From NCBI GenBank assembly GCA_964496705.1, contig CAZCBJ010000040.1:1-23861 (forward strand): a stretch of DNA of 23,861 bases. Direction: 5' to 3'. Below are positions 7,997-15,217 of this stretch, in pieces. This stretch comes from CAZCBJ01 sp964496705 (lineage in GTDB: Bacteria > Chloroflexota > Anaerolineae > Anaerolineales > Anaerolineaceae). Numbering within the stretch: the first letter of the stretch is position 1; every line of letters begins with the position of its first letter. Below the pieces are notes generated by a model. That model searched no databases, was not told the DNA's origin, and saw only the letters and a list, made by a program, of their open reading frames with translations. A program made the translations under genes and the position numbers.

Positions 7997-8479
7997 TCAC
8001 CTTAATCCATGATATTTTCGATTGGTATAGACCAGCGGGCAGCCTCCATCGACCTGTTGTGCGGCAATTACCTCGCCAATGAACAAAATTGACTCTGTCA
8101 TCGGATATTGATGGACTACCTGACAATCAACAAATGCCAATCCGCCCAGGATGAAAAGGGAGCCACTTTCCAAGGTGAACGTGTCCAATCCCGCGAATCG
8201 ATTCTCGCTATCGTGCCCCCTCCCCGCAAACCGCTCGGCGACCTCCAATTGCTGCTCAGATAAGATGGTTACGCCAAAAACGGATGAGCTCATTACCAAA
8301 CGGCAAGTGCGCGTGTGATCGGCTAATGTTACGCAAACCCTGGGCGGTTGCAGAGAAATGGAAGTGAACGAATTGACTGTCATCCCGTGAAAAATACCGT
8401 TATGTACACTGGTGACCACCGATACCCCGGTCGTCCAGCGGCGCATCGCATTTCGTAAAAGATCACCTGGAATGGTCAT
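7997..8479 (-). CDS. Flavin reductase-like FMN-binding protein
   Basis: A 160-residue protein of the flavin reductase (HpaC-like) split-barrel family. The N-terminal FRRW-type motif is RRWTTGVSVVTS (13-24), followed by the FMN-binding stretch GMTVNSFTSISL and a late GEV strand with a conserved C-terminal YHGLR. Family members reduce FMN or FAD with NAD(P)H for a partner oxygenase, or work as flavoproteins in their own right. No oxygenase is adjacent; the only partner is the AMMECR1 gene one base downstream. A good promoter (8509-8536) sits about 23 bases before the expected message start to ATG interval. Confidence 0.85.
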   Translation of the reverse strand: MTIPGDLLRNAMRRWTTGVSVVTSVHNGIFHGMTVNSFTSISLQPPRVCVTLADHTRTCRLVMSSSVFGVTILSEQQLEVAERFAGRGHDSENRFAGLDTFTLESGSLFILGGLAFVDCQVVHQYPMTESILFIGEVIAAQQVDGGCPLVYTNRKYHGLR

Positions 8480-8508
8480 TTATCCATCTCATTCATCTAC
8501 TTCTATTG

Positions 8509-8536
8509 ATTGTACATCTTCAAAAACAGGAGTCAA
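8509..8536 (-). promoter_or_regulatory. Predicted sigma-70 promoter of the flavin reductase/AMMECR1 operon
   Basis: On the minus strand TTGACT (8536-8531) and TACAAT (8514-8509) are 16 bases apart. Transcription should begin near 8502, leaving a leader of about 23 bases before the ATG at 8479. On the plus strand the same gap holds a TATGAT (8552-8557) in a good place for the amidase gene, but without a convincing -35. Confidence 0.55.
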
Positions 8537-8584
8537 GCCAAAATTATATAGTATGATAATTAAAAAATTGAGATTGGTGGCTAA

Positions 8585-9394
8585 ATGAGCGACACATCAT
8601 TTGATGAACCAGAAGAAAAAGGGTCATCGCCCGACAATTCAACAAACCAGCTGAACGTCTGGCATGGTTTCCAAAGTGTGGTGATCACAGCCTTGATTAT
8701 CGCCACAGTGTTGACCATGTGGACCCCTTCCAACCTGTTCTCAAACCGCTCACTAGAGGAAATGGTCGGACGCATTCAATCCAGGCAAACACCCATTCAG
8801 AATTGGCCGACCATCACCCCCGCTCCAAGACCCCGCATCGGGATCGTTGCGGGACATTTCGGCTATGACCCTGGCGCTGTCTGCCCAGATGGGCTTAAAG
8901 AAGTCGAGGTAAATCTACGGATTGCTTCATTGGTTCAACAAAACCTTGATAAAGAGGGTTTCAGTGTCGATCTGTTACAGGAATTTGACGAAAGGCTTAG
9001 CCAATACCAGGCTTTGGCGCTGCTTTCTATTCACAACGATACCTGCGACTATATCAACGACGAAGCCACCGGGTTTAAGGTTGCAGCAGCCATCGGCAAT
9101 CCCAATAAGGAAAGGGCTGCCCGGTTGGCCGCCTGCATCAAAAAAGAATATGAGGCTGCCACCAATCTCCCATTCCGTAAGAATCAAGTAACTGATGATA
9201 TGCGTTTTTATCACACCTTTGAAGAGATTCACAGCAATACTCCCGCAGCCATTATCGAGACAGGTTTCCTTAACTTGGACCGCCAGTTCTTACTGGAGCA
9301 CACCGATATAGTCGCGAGGGGTATCTCAGATGGGATTTTGTGTTACCTCTACAATGAAAGTGCGCCGGTGGGCGAATTTCTGCCGACCGAATAA
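8585..9394 (+). CDS. Membrane-anchored N-acetylmuramoyl-L-alanine amidase (Amidase_3)
   Basis: A 269-residue zinc amidase that cleaves the bond between N-acetylmuramic acid and L-Ala in peptidoglycan. A short cytoplasmic tail precedes one membrane helix (about 31-46), then a linker and the Amidase_3 domain (about 83-255) facing outward. Zinc ligands are visible as H91 in AGHFG, E106 in LKEVEVN and H150 in SIHND; the catalytic Glu is E225 in IIETGFLN. No separate cell-wall-binding domain is present, so localisation depends on the membrane helix. It opens an envelope operon: the next gene starts 11 bases after its stop. Confidence 0.92.
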   Translation: MSDTSFDEPEEKGSSPDNSTNQLNVWHGFQSVVITALIIATVLTMWTPSNLFSNRSLEEMVGRIQSRQTPIQNWPTITPAPRPRIGIVAGHFGYDPGAVCPDGLKEVEVNLRIASLVQQNLDKEGFSVDLLQEFDERLSQYQALALLSIHNDTCDYINDEATGFKVAAAIGNPNKERAARLAACIKKEYEAATNLPFRKNQVTDDMRFYHTFEEIHSNTPAAIIETGFLNLDRQFLLEHTDIVARGISDGILCYLYNESAPVGEFLPTE

Positions 9395-9405
9395 GAAAAG
9401 TATCG

Positions 9406-10542
9406 ATGGAACTCGAGTCTGACAGCCGCTTCAACCAGGTCATCCTACAAGCGTTCAGGGCCTTTAAGGCTGCAGACCATTCTGAGGCATATCGCCTATC
9501 TCAGGCAGCCATCCAACTTGATCCCAACCGGGAAGCACCTTGGTTGATCCTGGCTGCGATTGGCACTCCTGAAGAAAGCATTCAATTTCTCAAACGGGCT
9601 TTGGAGATTAATCCATATTCCGAGCGCGCCCGAAAGGGAATGCACTGGGCAGTGGAACGGTTGAGAAAACAACGCAGAAACGCCATCCCAGCCGTCCAAC
9701 CTATGCTGGGAGACACTGGCAGTCTGGTATTGCCCCGACCGCGCCCGGCCAGTGACACCCAACCGGTGAAAATTAAACCCCTTTCTTCAACCACCAGCCC
9801 CTTGATTTCTGATCATTGGGCAAAATGGTTGACCTGGGGCGGCTTAGCAATTGCCTCCATTTTGGTCTTCATAGCCATTTTATTGTTTGTTAATAACCAA
9901 ATCGTCTCTGCTCGCAGTGTTTCAATATCACGACCGCCGGATGTACTGCTCAAGCCCAGCCTGACACCCACCATCACTTCATCCCCAACCGCTACTTTCA
10001 CAAACACGCCAACCATCACTCCGACGGAAACACCAACCCTGAAGCCCACCAAAACAGCAAAGCCAACCAAGAAACCTAAGCCCACCCGCGAACCTCCAGA
10101 TACCCCCACACCGGAGACACAGGTATATTATTCCGACGACAGTGACGACTCACAGGATTACAGCGATCCCAGTCCGGCATCCAACAATAGCGGACGCTGG
10201 ATCGATGTGGATCTAACCAATCAACGCGTCTACGCCTATCAGGACAATGAGTTGCAGAATTCATTTGTCGTATCCACCGGCACCTGGCAGCATCCCACTG
10301 TGACGGGGAATTTCCGAATATACGTCATGTATAAATACGCAGACATGCGCGGGCCAGGCTATTATTTAGCCGACGTACCATATGTGATGTATTTCTACCA
10401 GGGGTATGGACTGCATGGCACCTACTGGCACAATAACTTTGGCACTCCAATGAGCCACGGCTGTGTCAACCTGAGCATCTCGGACGCAGCCTGGCTATAC
10501 AACTGGGCGTCCGTTGGAACACCCGTCAATGTTCATTACTGA
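9406..10542 (+). CDS. L,D-transpeptidase with cytoplasmic TPR-like region and membrane helix
   Basis: A 378-residue protein with an unusual layout. Residues about 5-85 form TPR-like helices predicted to face the cytoplasm, one membrane helix spans about 143-163, a Thr/Pro-rich then Lys/Pro-rich linker runs about 184-235, and an acidic Ser/Asp/Tyr patch precedes the YkuD catalytic domain (about 263-378). The catalytic signature is complete: HGTYWH (337-342) and SHGCVN (350-355), with C353 as nucleophile. Such enzymes make 3-3 peptide cross-links or attach proteins to peptidoglycan. The TPR region could let a cytoplasmic partner recruit or control the enzyme (inference). It lies 11 bases after the amidase and 4 bases before a second L,D-transpeptidase. 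Confidence 0.92.
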   Translation: MELESDSRFNQVILQAFRAFKAADHSEAYRLSQAAIQLDPNREAPWLILAAIGTPEESIQFLKRALEINPYSERARKGMHWAVERLRKQRRNAIPAVQPMLGDTGSLVLPRPRPASDTQPVKIKPLSSTTSPLISDHWAKWLTWGGLAIASILVFIAILLFVNNQIVSARSVSISRPPDVLLKPSLTPTITSSPTATFTNTPTITPTETPTLKPTKTAKPTKKPKPTREPPDTPTPETQVYYSDDSDDSQDYSDPSPASNNSGRWIDVDLTNQRVYAYQDNELQNSFVVSTGTWQHPTVTGNFRIYVMYKYADMRGPGYYLADVPYVMYFYQGYGLHGTYWHNNFGTPMSHGCVNLSISDAAWLYNWASVGTPVNVHY

Positions 10543-10546
10543 GTAG

Positions 10547-11602
10547 ATGCGCGATCCATTCTCCCTCTCGCTGAAAAAGCTCTCCCGGCGCGAATTCCTC
10601 AAGATGACCGGCTCTGCATTGCTGGGATTGTTTTTGCTGCCTGATTTCGCTTACGAGACCGAACTAGTAACCGACACCGATCAGGGAAGCTACGGGCGTG
10701 TAACCGCCGAGCGCCTTCTGGTATTTAATCGACCGTCCAAAAAAGGGCAGGTGGTGAAGGTATTTCATCGCGACATGGTTCTTCCAATCACGCGCATCAC
10801 GATCGGAGAAGGTGAGCCATCTTACAATCGAATGTGGTATGAGATGAACGGTGAAGGCTTCGTGCATTCAGGCTCAGTGCAACCTGTTCAGATACGCAAA
10901 AATCCAGTCGTAGACAGCTTTCCCAAGGGCGGCATGCTGGCAGAGGTCACCGTCCCCTATACAGATACGGTGTGGAATTTGAATATTCCCGGTCAAACCG
11001 CGTATCGCCTGTATTACAGCACAACTCACTGGGTGATGGATATCGTCGAAGATAAGAAGGGGAAAAAGTGGTATCAGGTGCATGAAGATAAATGGCATCT
11101 AGATTTCTTCGCTGAACCCAAGCATTTTCACTTCATCACCAAAGATGAGCTGTCTCCATTATCTCCAAACGTCCCTCCTCGTGAAAAACGCATAGAAATA
11201 AGACTGGATAACCAGATGGTCATCGCTTATGAAGAGGACCAACCGGTGTTCATGACTCGCACCGCAACCGGCGCTCTATTCAGCGACGGTGACTACCGCA
11301 CCCAGAAAGGTCGCTATCATACCAATCGAAAGCGACCTTCCAGACATATGGCAGCAGGAGATCTGGCTGCGCCGAACAGTTATGACCTTCCCGGCGTTCC
11401 CTGGGTGTGTTACCTGACCAAGAGTGGAGTATCCTTCCACGGCACATATTGGCACAATGATTACGGTCATCCGCGCAGTCACGGCTGCATCAATCTCTCT
11501 CCAGAAGCGGCAAAGTGGATTTACCGCTGGTGCCAGCCACGTGTTCCTTATGGTGTGGATTACTGGGAAGAACTTGAAGGAACGCGTGTGGATGTGATAT
11601 AG
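10547..11602 (+). CDS. Tat-exported L,D-transpeptidase with SH3-like N-terminal region
   Basis: A 351-residue protein beginning with a twin-arginine signal: SRREFLK (13-19) followed by the hydrophobic stretch GSALLGLFLL. Residues about 45-200 contain two SH3b-like beta-rich segments, and about 215-340 is the YkuD catalytic domain with HGTYWH (298-303) and SHGCIN (311-316), C314 nucleophile. It shares the catalytic core with the preceding gene but has a different export route and N-terminal region, so these are divergent paralogues rather than a recent copy. The start ATG lies 4 bases after the previous stop with only a weak ribosome site, suggesting coupled translation. No lipobox Cys follows the signal. 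Confidence 0.92.
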   Translation: MRDPFSLSLKKLSRREFLKMTGSALLGLFLLPDFAYETELVTDTDQGSYGRVTAERLLVFNRPSKKGQVVKVFHRDMVLPITRITIGEGEPSYNRMWYEMNGEGFVHSGSVQPVQIRKNPVVDSFPKGGMLAEVTVPYTDTVWNLNIPGQTAYRLYYSTTHWVMDIVEDKKGKKWYQVHEDKWHLDFFAEPKHFHFITKDELSPLSPNVPPREKRIEIRLDNQMVIAYEEDQPVFMTRTATGALFSDGDYRTQKGRYHTNRKRPSRHMAAGDLAAPNSYDLPGVPWVCYLTKSGVSFHGTYWHNDYGHPRSHGCINLSPEAAKWIYRWCQPRVPYGVDYWEELEGTRVDVI

Positions 11603-11610
11603 TTGATGAC

Positions 11611-12033
11611 ATGGCGAGGATCGCATTGTTTGAAGGTCTGATCACAGATGAATATGATCGGGCGGTAGGAGTTTCTTATATTGGTGAGGAGGCATGTTAC
11701 GTGGTGGATGATGCCGGTTTCAAACGGCATATCTCTTCTGAAGAAGTCGACCGCCAGGTCTTGAGCGTTATGAAAAAACAAATCGAAGGGCATGAGGATT
11801 TGCTTTCTGAGGAGACAGCAAAAATGCTCGGTCAGGACGACATCTTCACTCGCGCGATGTTGATCCATCAGTTCAAGCAAATTGATCAACAATTCGACCT
11901 CTTGCTTCAAACTGGCATACCGGCTGAGGGGCGGGCTTACCTCGGTATGATGGGTTTCCGCATTGTCATCAATGTCCACGGAGAAGTCCTGGATGTCATC
12001 CAACCAGGAATGCCCTCAGATGGGGGGGGGTGA
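11611..12033 (+). CDS. Conserved-looking protein of unknown function (140 aa)
   Basis: A soluble, acidic 140-residue protein I cannot assign. It starts 8 bases after the Tat L,D-transpeptidase stop, so it is probably the last gene of the envelope operon. Visible features are a beta-rich N-terminus (VGVSYIGEEACYVVDD), a middle helical part with many Glu and Gln residues (about 45-100) and a C-terminal strand VINVHGEVLDVI. There is no signal or membrane segment, so it is cytoplasmic and does not itself act on the wall. The coding end contains a run of nine G (12022-12030) encoding Gly-Gly-Gly right before the TGA; slippage there would only change the last few residues. Confidence 0.7.
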   Translation: MARIALFEGLITDEYDRAVGVSYIGEEACYVVDDAGFKRHISSEEVDRQVLSVMKKQIEGHEDLLSEETAKMLGQDDIFTRAMLIHQFKQIDQQFDLLLQTGIPAEGRAYLGMMGFRIVINVHGEVLDVIQPGMPSDGGG

Positions 12034-12087
12034 AGATTAATACTTAATCAACCTAACGCTCATTTTTAATATAAAATTCTAATTAGT

Positions 12088-12140
12088 TTGGTATAAAATA
12101 CAAATAGAACGATTGGTATAGCTGGTATTCGTTTACGAAT
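12088..12140 (+). promoter_or_regulatory. Possible operator region upstream of the thioredoxin gene
   Basis: The 147-base gap before the thioredoxin gene holds two copies of TTGGTATA (12088-12095 and 12113-12120), 25 bases apart, and a perfect 14-base palindrome ATTCGTTTACGAAT (12127-12140). TATAAA at 12092 could be a -10, but no matching -35 is evident. The symmetry suggests a regulator site; no regulator can be named. Confidence 0.35.
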
Positions 12141-12180
12141 GGTTGTATTGGGCCTGAATGAGCGAAAGGACTAGACCCGG

Positions 12181-13014
12181 ATGACCCCAGATTTCATTAT
12201 CGATGTGAATGAAACCGATTTCGAATATGAAGTGATTGCCTTTTCGCAAAATGTTCCTGTAATTGTTGATTTCTGGGCAACCTGGTGCAAACCCTGCAAG
12301 GTTCTGGGCCCCATGTTGGAACGCTTGGCAATAGAAGCGGGCGGCGCATTTCGCCTGGCTCGGGTAAACGTTGATGATAATCCCAATCTTGCCTTGAGGT
12401 TCGGGATTCGCTCCATTCCCACCGTAAAAGCTTTCACCAATGGAAATATTGTCGCCGAATTTGCAGGGTTACAGCCCGAAAATCGCCTGCGAGAATTTTT
12501 ATCCAAGATAACCCCGCCCAGTCCAACCACGCTGGCGGTGGAAAAAGCAGATAGCTTCCTTTCTGTAAAACGCTGGAAAGAGGCCGAGCAAATTTATCGA
12601 CATGTTCTGGAGCAAAACCCTGGCCAGCCGGCCAGCCTCCTGGGATTGGCGAAATCATTGCTGGCTCAAGGCAAAAGTCAGGAAGCCATGGATATTTTAT
12701 CGGATTTTCCTGCCAGCCGAATGTATTCGCAGGCCGAAATGCTGCTTCCGTTGGGCAGAGCGATGCAAGCTATGCATAGAGGCGCTTCCTTTGATGAAAC
12801 GGAGCTGGATGCGACCTTCAACCGCTGCATTCATCTGGCCAGTCGCGGCAACCTCGCGGCAGCCCTGGACGGTCTATTCGATATTCTCCGCCAGGATAAG
12901 CATTATCGCAACGATGAAGCCCGGATGACTGCTCTGGCTGTCCTGGAGCTAATGGGCTCGGACGACCCTCAGGCGCGCATGTATCGGTCAGAACTGGCAT
13001 CCATCCTTTTTTAA
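12181..13014 (+). CDS. Thioredoxin-TPR protein (CnoX/YbbN-like)
   Basis: A 277-residue cytoplasmic protein. The thioredoxin fold (about 5-110) carries the redox motif WCKPC (C36, C39) and the cis-Pro loop SIPTVKAF. Residues about 115-275 are TPR-like helices, as in CnoX, which protects chlorine- or heat-damaged proteins and hands them to chaperones. E. coli CnoX lacks the canonical CxxC, whereas this one keeps both Cys, so it may be redox active like the Caulobacter-type protein. AAAGGA (12165-12170) lies 10 bases before the ATG. It appears to be a single-gene unit: repeats and a palindrome precede it and a terminator (13038-13070) follows. Confidence 0.88.
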   Translation: MTPDFIIDVNETDFEYEVIAFSQNVPVIVDFWATWCKPCKVLGPMLERLAIEAGGAFRLARVNVDDNPNLALRFGIRSIPTVKAFTNGNIVAEFAGLQPENRLREFLSKITPPSPTTLAVEKADSFLSVKRWKEAEQIYRHVLEQNPGQPASLLGLAKSLLAQGKSQEAMDILSDFPASRMYSQAEMLLPLGRAMQAMHRGASFDETELDATFNRCIHLASRGNLAAALDGLFDILRQDKHYRNDEARMTALAVLELMGSDDPQARMYRSELASILF

Positions 13015-13037
13015 ATGATTTGGATAATAAGCTAAGG

Positions 13038-13070
13038 CCGGTTTGTTAAATATCAGACCGGTACTTTTGA
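13038..13070 (+). terminator. Rho-independent terminator after the thioredoxin gene
   Basis: CCGGTTTG (13038-13045) pairs with CAGACCGG (13054-13061) to give an 8-bp stem with one G-T wobble and an 8-base loop, followed by TTTT at 13065-13068. It lies 24 bases past the thioredoxin stop and just ahead of the promoter of the next gene. Confidence 0.65.
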
Positions 13071-13093
13071 TTTCAAGTAATCTGGCATATAAT
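13067..13093 (+). promoter_or_regulatory. Predicted sigma-70 promoter of the NrtR-like gene
   Basis: TTGATT (13067-13072) and a consensus TATAAT (13088-13093) are 15 bases apart, a short but usable spacing. The message should start near 13100, which excludes the in-frame TTG at 13043 and supports the TTG at 13118 as start codon. Confidence 0.55.
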
Positions 13094-13117
13094 TTTTCAA
13101 AATACAGGGATAAACCA

Positions 13118-13789
13118 TTGCTTCACAAACAGGAATTTTTAACGAACGTGGAAGTGCGGATGGTCATCTTTGGTTTGGTGGATGAATGTCTGCAAATCCT
13201 ATTGTTCGAGAAGGACTCGCTTCAAGATAATGCCTTTCTCGAATTGCCAGGCAGTCCGGTTTTTGTTAACCAATCTCTCGAAGAGACAGCCAGTCAATGT
13301 CTGCACAGTTTGATCGGTAAGCGTGATTTCTACTTCGAGCAGCTTTATTCTTATGGTGAGCCTGGTCGGAGTGAAAAAGAATTCAGATTGTCTGTGGTCT
13401 ATTTTGCGATCATCCCCGCCCACGCCTGTCCCAGCATGGAAACGAAAATCCGCACATTATGGATACCTGTTGAACAGCATCCGACTCTGGTGAAGAACCA
13501 CAATAAAATCGTAATTTATGCCTTGCGTAGACTGAGATATAAAATGGAATATACTGCTATAGCTTTCGAATTATTACCCGATGAATTTACGCTCAGCGAG
13601 CTGCAGAAAACATATGAAAGCATTCTTGGCGAAAAATTGGATAAACGCAATTTTCGCCGAAGGATGATCGATGCTCAGGTGATAGAGGCAACCAATAAGA
13701 CCCGCGGCGGCGAAGGTCGTCCGGCAAGGTTGTATCGATACCGCCAGGATGCTGTCGCTGAAGTGAAAGCCAGAAGATTATTCCCATAA
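13118..13789 (+). CDS. NrtR-family (Nudix-related) transcriptional regulator
   Basis: A 223-residue protein with an N-terminal Nudix-like sensor (about 10-140) and a C-terminal winged helix (about 148-215) with the typical FTLSELQ..YE segment and KRNFRRRM recognition helix. The Nudix box is dead: where active enzymes have REUxEE this one has QCLHSL (residues 60-65), so it should bind a ligand but not hydrolyse it, as expected of many NrtR proteins. Start choice: the frame opens at a TTG at 13043, but that lies in the preceding terminator and ahead of the promoter; the TTG at 13118 has AGGGA seven bases upstream. NrtR relatives control NAD synthesis or sugar use. The alpha-amylase-family gene 45 bases downstream is a likely target or operon partner (inference). 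Confidence 0.85.
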   Translation: MLHKQEFLTNVEVRMVIFGLVDECLQILLFEKDSLQDNAFLELPGSPVFVNQSLEETASQCLHSLIGKRDFYFEQLYSYGEPGRSEKEFRLSVVYFAIIPAHACPSMETKIRTLWIPVEQHPTLVKNHNKIVIYALRRLRYKMEYTAIAFELLPDEFTLSELQKTYESILGEKLDKRNFRRRMIDAQVIEATNKTRGGEGRPARLYRYRQDAVAEVKARRLFP

Positions 13790-13834
13790 TATTCCTCAAA
13801 AAAAAAGAAAATGATTTAGAGAAAGGGCAGTCCA

Positions 13835-15181
13835 ATGGCCGAAAACACGCCGAAAAGTTATCGCAATCTGGTCATTTACGAAGTGTATGTTCGAAACCAC
13901 GCTCCGAACGGAACATTTCCAGAGGTGGAAGCGGATCTTCCCCGTTTGAAAACGATGGGAGTGGATGTGGTCTGGTTCATGCCCATCCACCCCATTGGCC
14001 AGTTGAACAAAAAAGGCAGCCTGGGTTGTCCTTATTCCATCGCAGATTATCGAGCGATAAACCCAGAGTATGGCAGTGAGAAAGATTTCAAACAGGTGAT
14101 CCAAACCGCTCATCGATTAGGTATGAAGGTGATGATCGATGTGGTTTATAACCACACTTCTCACGATTCACTGCTGGTTAAAAATCATCCCGAATGGTTT
14201 CATCAAGATGCATCCGGAAAACCTGTGACCACTGTACCAGCCTGGTCGGATGTCATAGACCTCAAACAACCCAATCCTTCTTTATATGCCTATCTTCTGG
14301 AAAGCCTCCAGCATTGGGTGTCAATGGGTGTGGATGGATTTCGTTGCGATGTGGCCTCCATCATCCCCCTGGATTTCTGGCTTCGCGCTCGGAAGGAAAT
14401 TGGAAAAATGAATCCAGATATCATTTGGCTTGCAGAGTCCGTCCATGCCAGTTTTGTCAGCCACCGTCGGTCAAAAGGTTTATATGCAATCTCGGATGGT
14501 GAGCTTTATCAGGCTTTTGACATTGAATATGACTACGATATTTGGCCGATCTGGCAGGCAGCTGTCACGCATCACTGGTCTATCAATCGTTTTGTGGATA
14601 TGCTGTTATTCCAGGATTGCATTTATCCTCACAATTATGTCAAGATGCGCTGTGTTGAAAACCACGATCAGCCACGTATCATGAGATTAGCGCCTGACCG
14701 TGATCAAGCTCTCGCTTGGACAGCCTTTCAGGCATTTAATCAGGGCGCTTTCTTGATTTACGCCGGTCAGGAATCGGGCGCGTATCACACTCCTTCATTG
14801 TTCGATGTGGATAAGGTTGGTTGGGGCACCTATTCATTACAGCCTTTTCTGACCCGTCTTGCACAAATGAAAAAAGACCCCGCGCAAATAATGGGTCAGT
14901 TCATCATACTCGAATCCGAACCCTTATTGCAGGCTGTCTGGTTTTATCCTGAGGGTGAAAGTCTGTATGGTGTTTTCAATCCTGCGGGAAGCCGCCAGGT
15001 ATTCAAGACTCAGCTACCGGATGGCCGTTACGAAGACCTCATCAACGACCGCGAAGTGAGAATATTTCACAGCCGCATGGAAGCGCCAGCCAGCTGCGCG
15101 ATTCTTAAGGTGAAACTGGATGGGCCTCCCCGTCCCTATTCCAGCCAATTTTTCACCTTTAATTTTCCACCGGAAAGTTGA
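13835..15181 (+). CDS. GH13 alpha-amylase-family enzyme
   Basis: A 448-residue (beta/alpha)8 enzyme acting on alpha-glucans or related sugars. Conserved GH13 regions are present: region I DVVYNH (102-107), region II GFRCDVAS with nucleophile D172, region III LAES with acid/base E201, and region IV ENHDQ with D278. A small beta-rich C-terminal domain (about 365-445) follows the barrel. There is no signal peptide, so it acts in the cytoplasm, for example on glycogen, maltodextrin or trehalose-type sugars; the exact substrate cannot be read from the sequence. AAAGGG (13822-13827) precedes the ATG by 7 bases. It follows the NrtR-like regulator and converges on the rRNA methyltransferase gene. Confidence 0.92.
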   Translation: MAENTPKSYRNLVIYEVYVRNHAPNGTFPEVEADLPRLKTMGVDVVWFMPIHPIGQLNKKGSLGCPYSIADYRAINPEYGSEKDFKQVIQTAHRLGMKVMIDVVYNHTSHDSLLVKNHPEWFHQDASGKPVTTVPAWSDVIDLKQPNPSLYAYLLESLQHWVSMGVDGFRCDVASIIPLDFWLRARKEIGKMNPDIIWLAESVHASFVSHRRSKGLYAISDGELYQAFDIEYDYDIWPIWQAAVTHHWSINRFVDMLLFQDCIYPHNYVKMRCVENHDQPRIMRLAPDRDQALAWTAFQAFNQGAFLIYAGQESGAYHTPSLFDVDKVGWGTYSLQPFLTRLAQMKKDPAQIMGQFIILESEPLLQAVWFYPEGESLYGVFNPAGSRQVFKTQLPDGRYEDLINDREVRIFHSRMEAPASCAILKVKLDGPPRPYSSQFFTFNFPPES

Positions 15182-15217
15182 ACTAGATCGCTTCATCCAT
15201 ACATTTGGTAACGGCAT

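Noticed and set aside
12022..12030. Nine-G run as a phase-variation switch
   Set aside because: It lies at the last codons of the gene and slippage changes only the final few residues, so on/off switching is not supported.
12035..12049. GATTAA-TAC-TTAATC as operon terminator
   Set aside because: The stem is only 6 bp, AT-rich and lacks an adjacent T tract, so it is too weak to call.
13043..13117. Upstream extension of the NrtR-like gene to the TTG at 13043
   Set aside because: The start lies inside the thioredoxin terminator and ahead of the -10 at 13088-13093; TTG at 13118 has AGGGA upstream.
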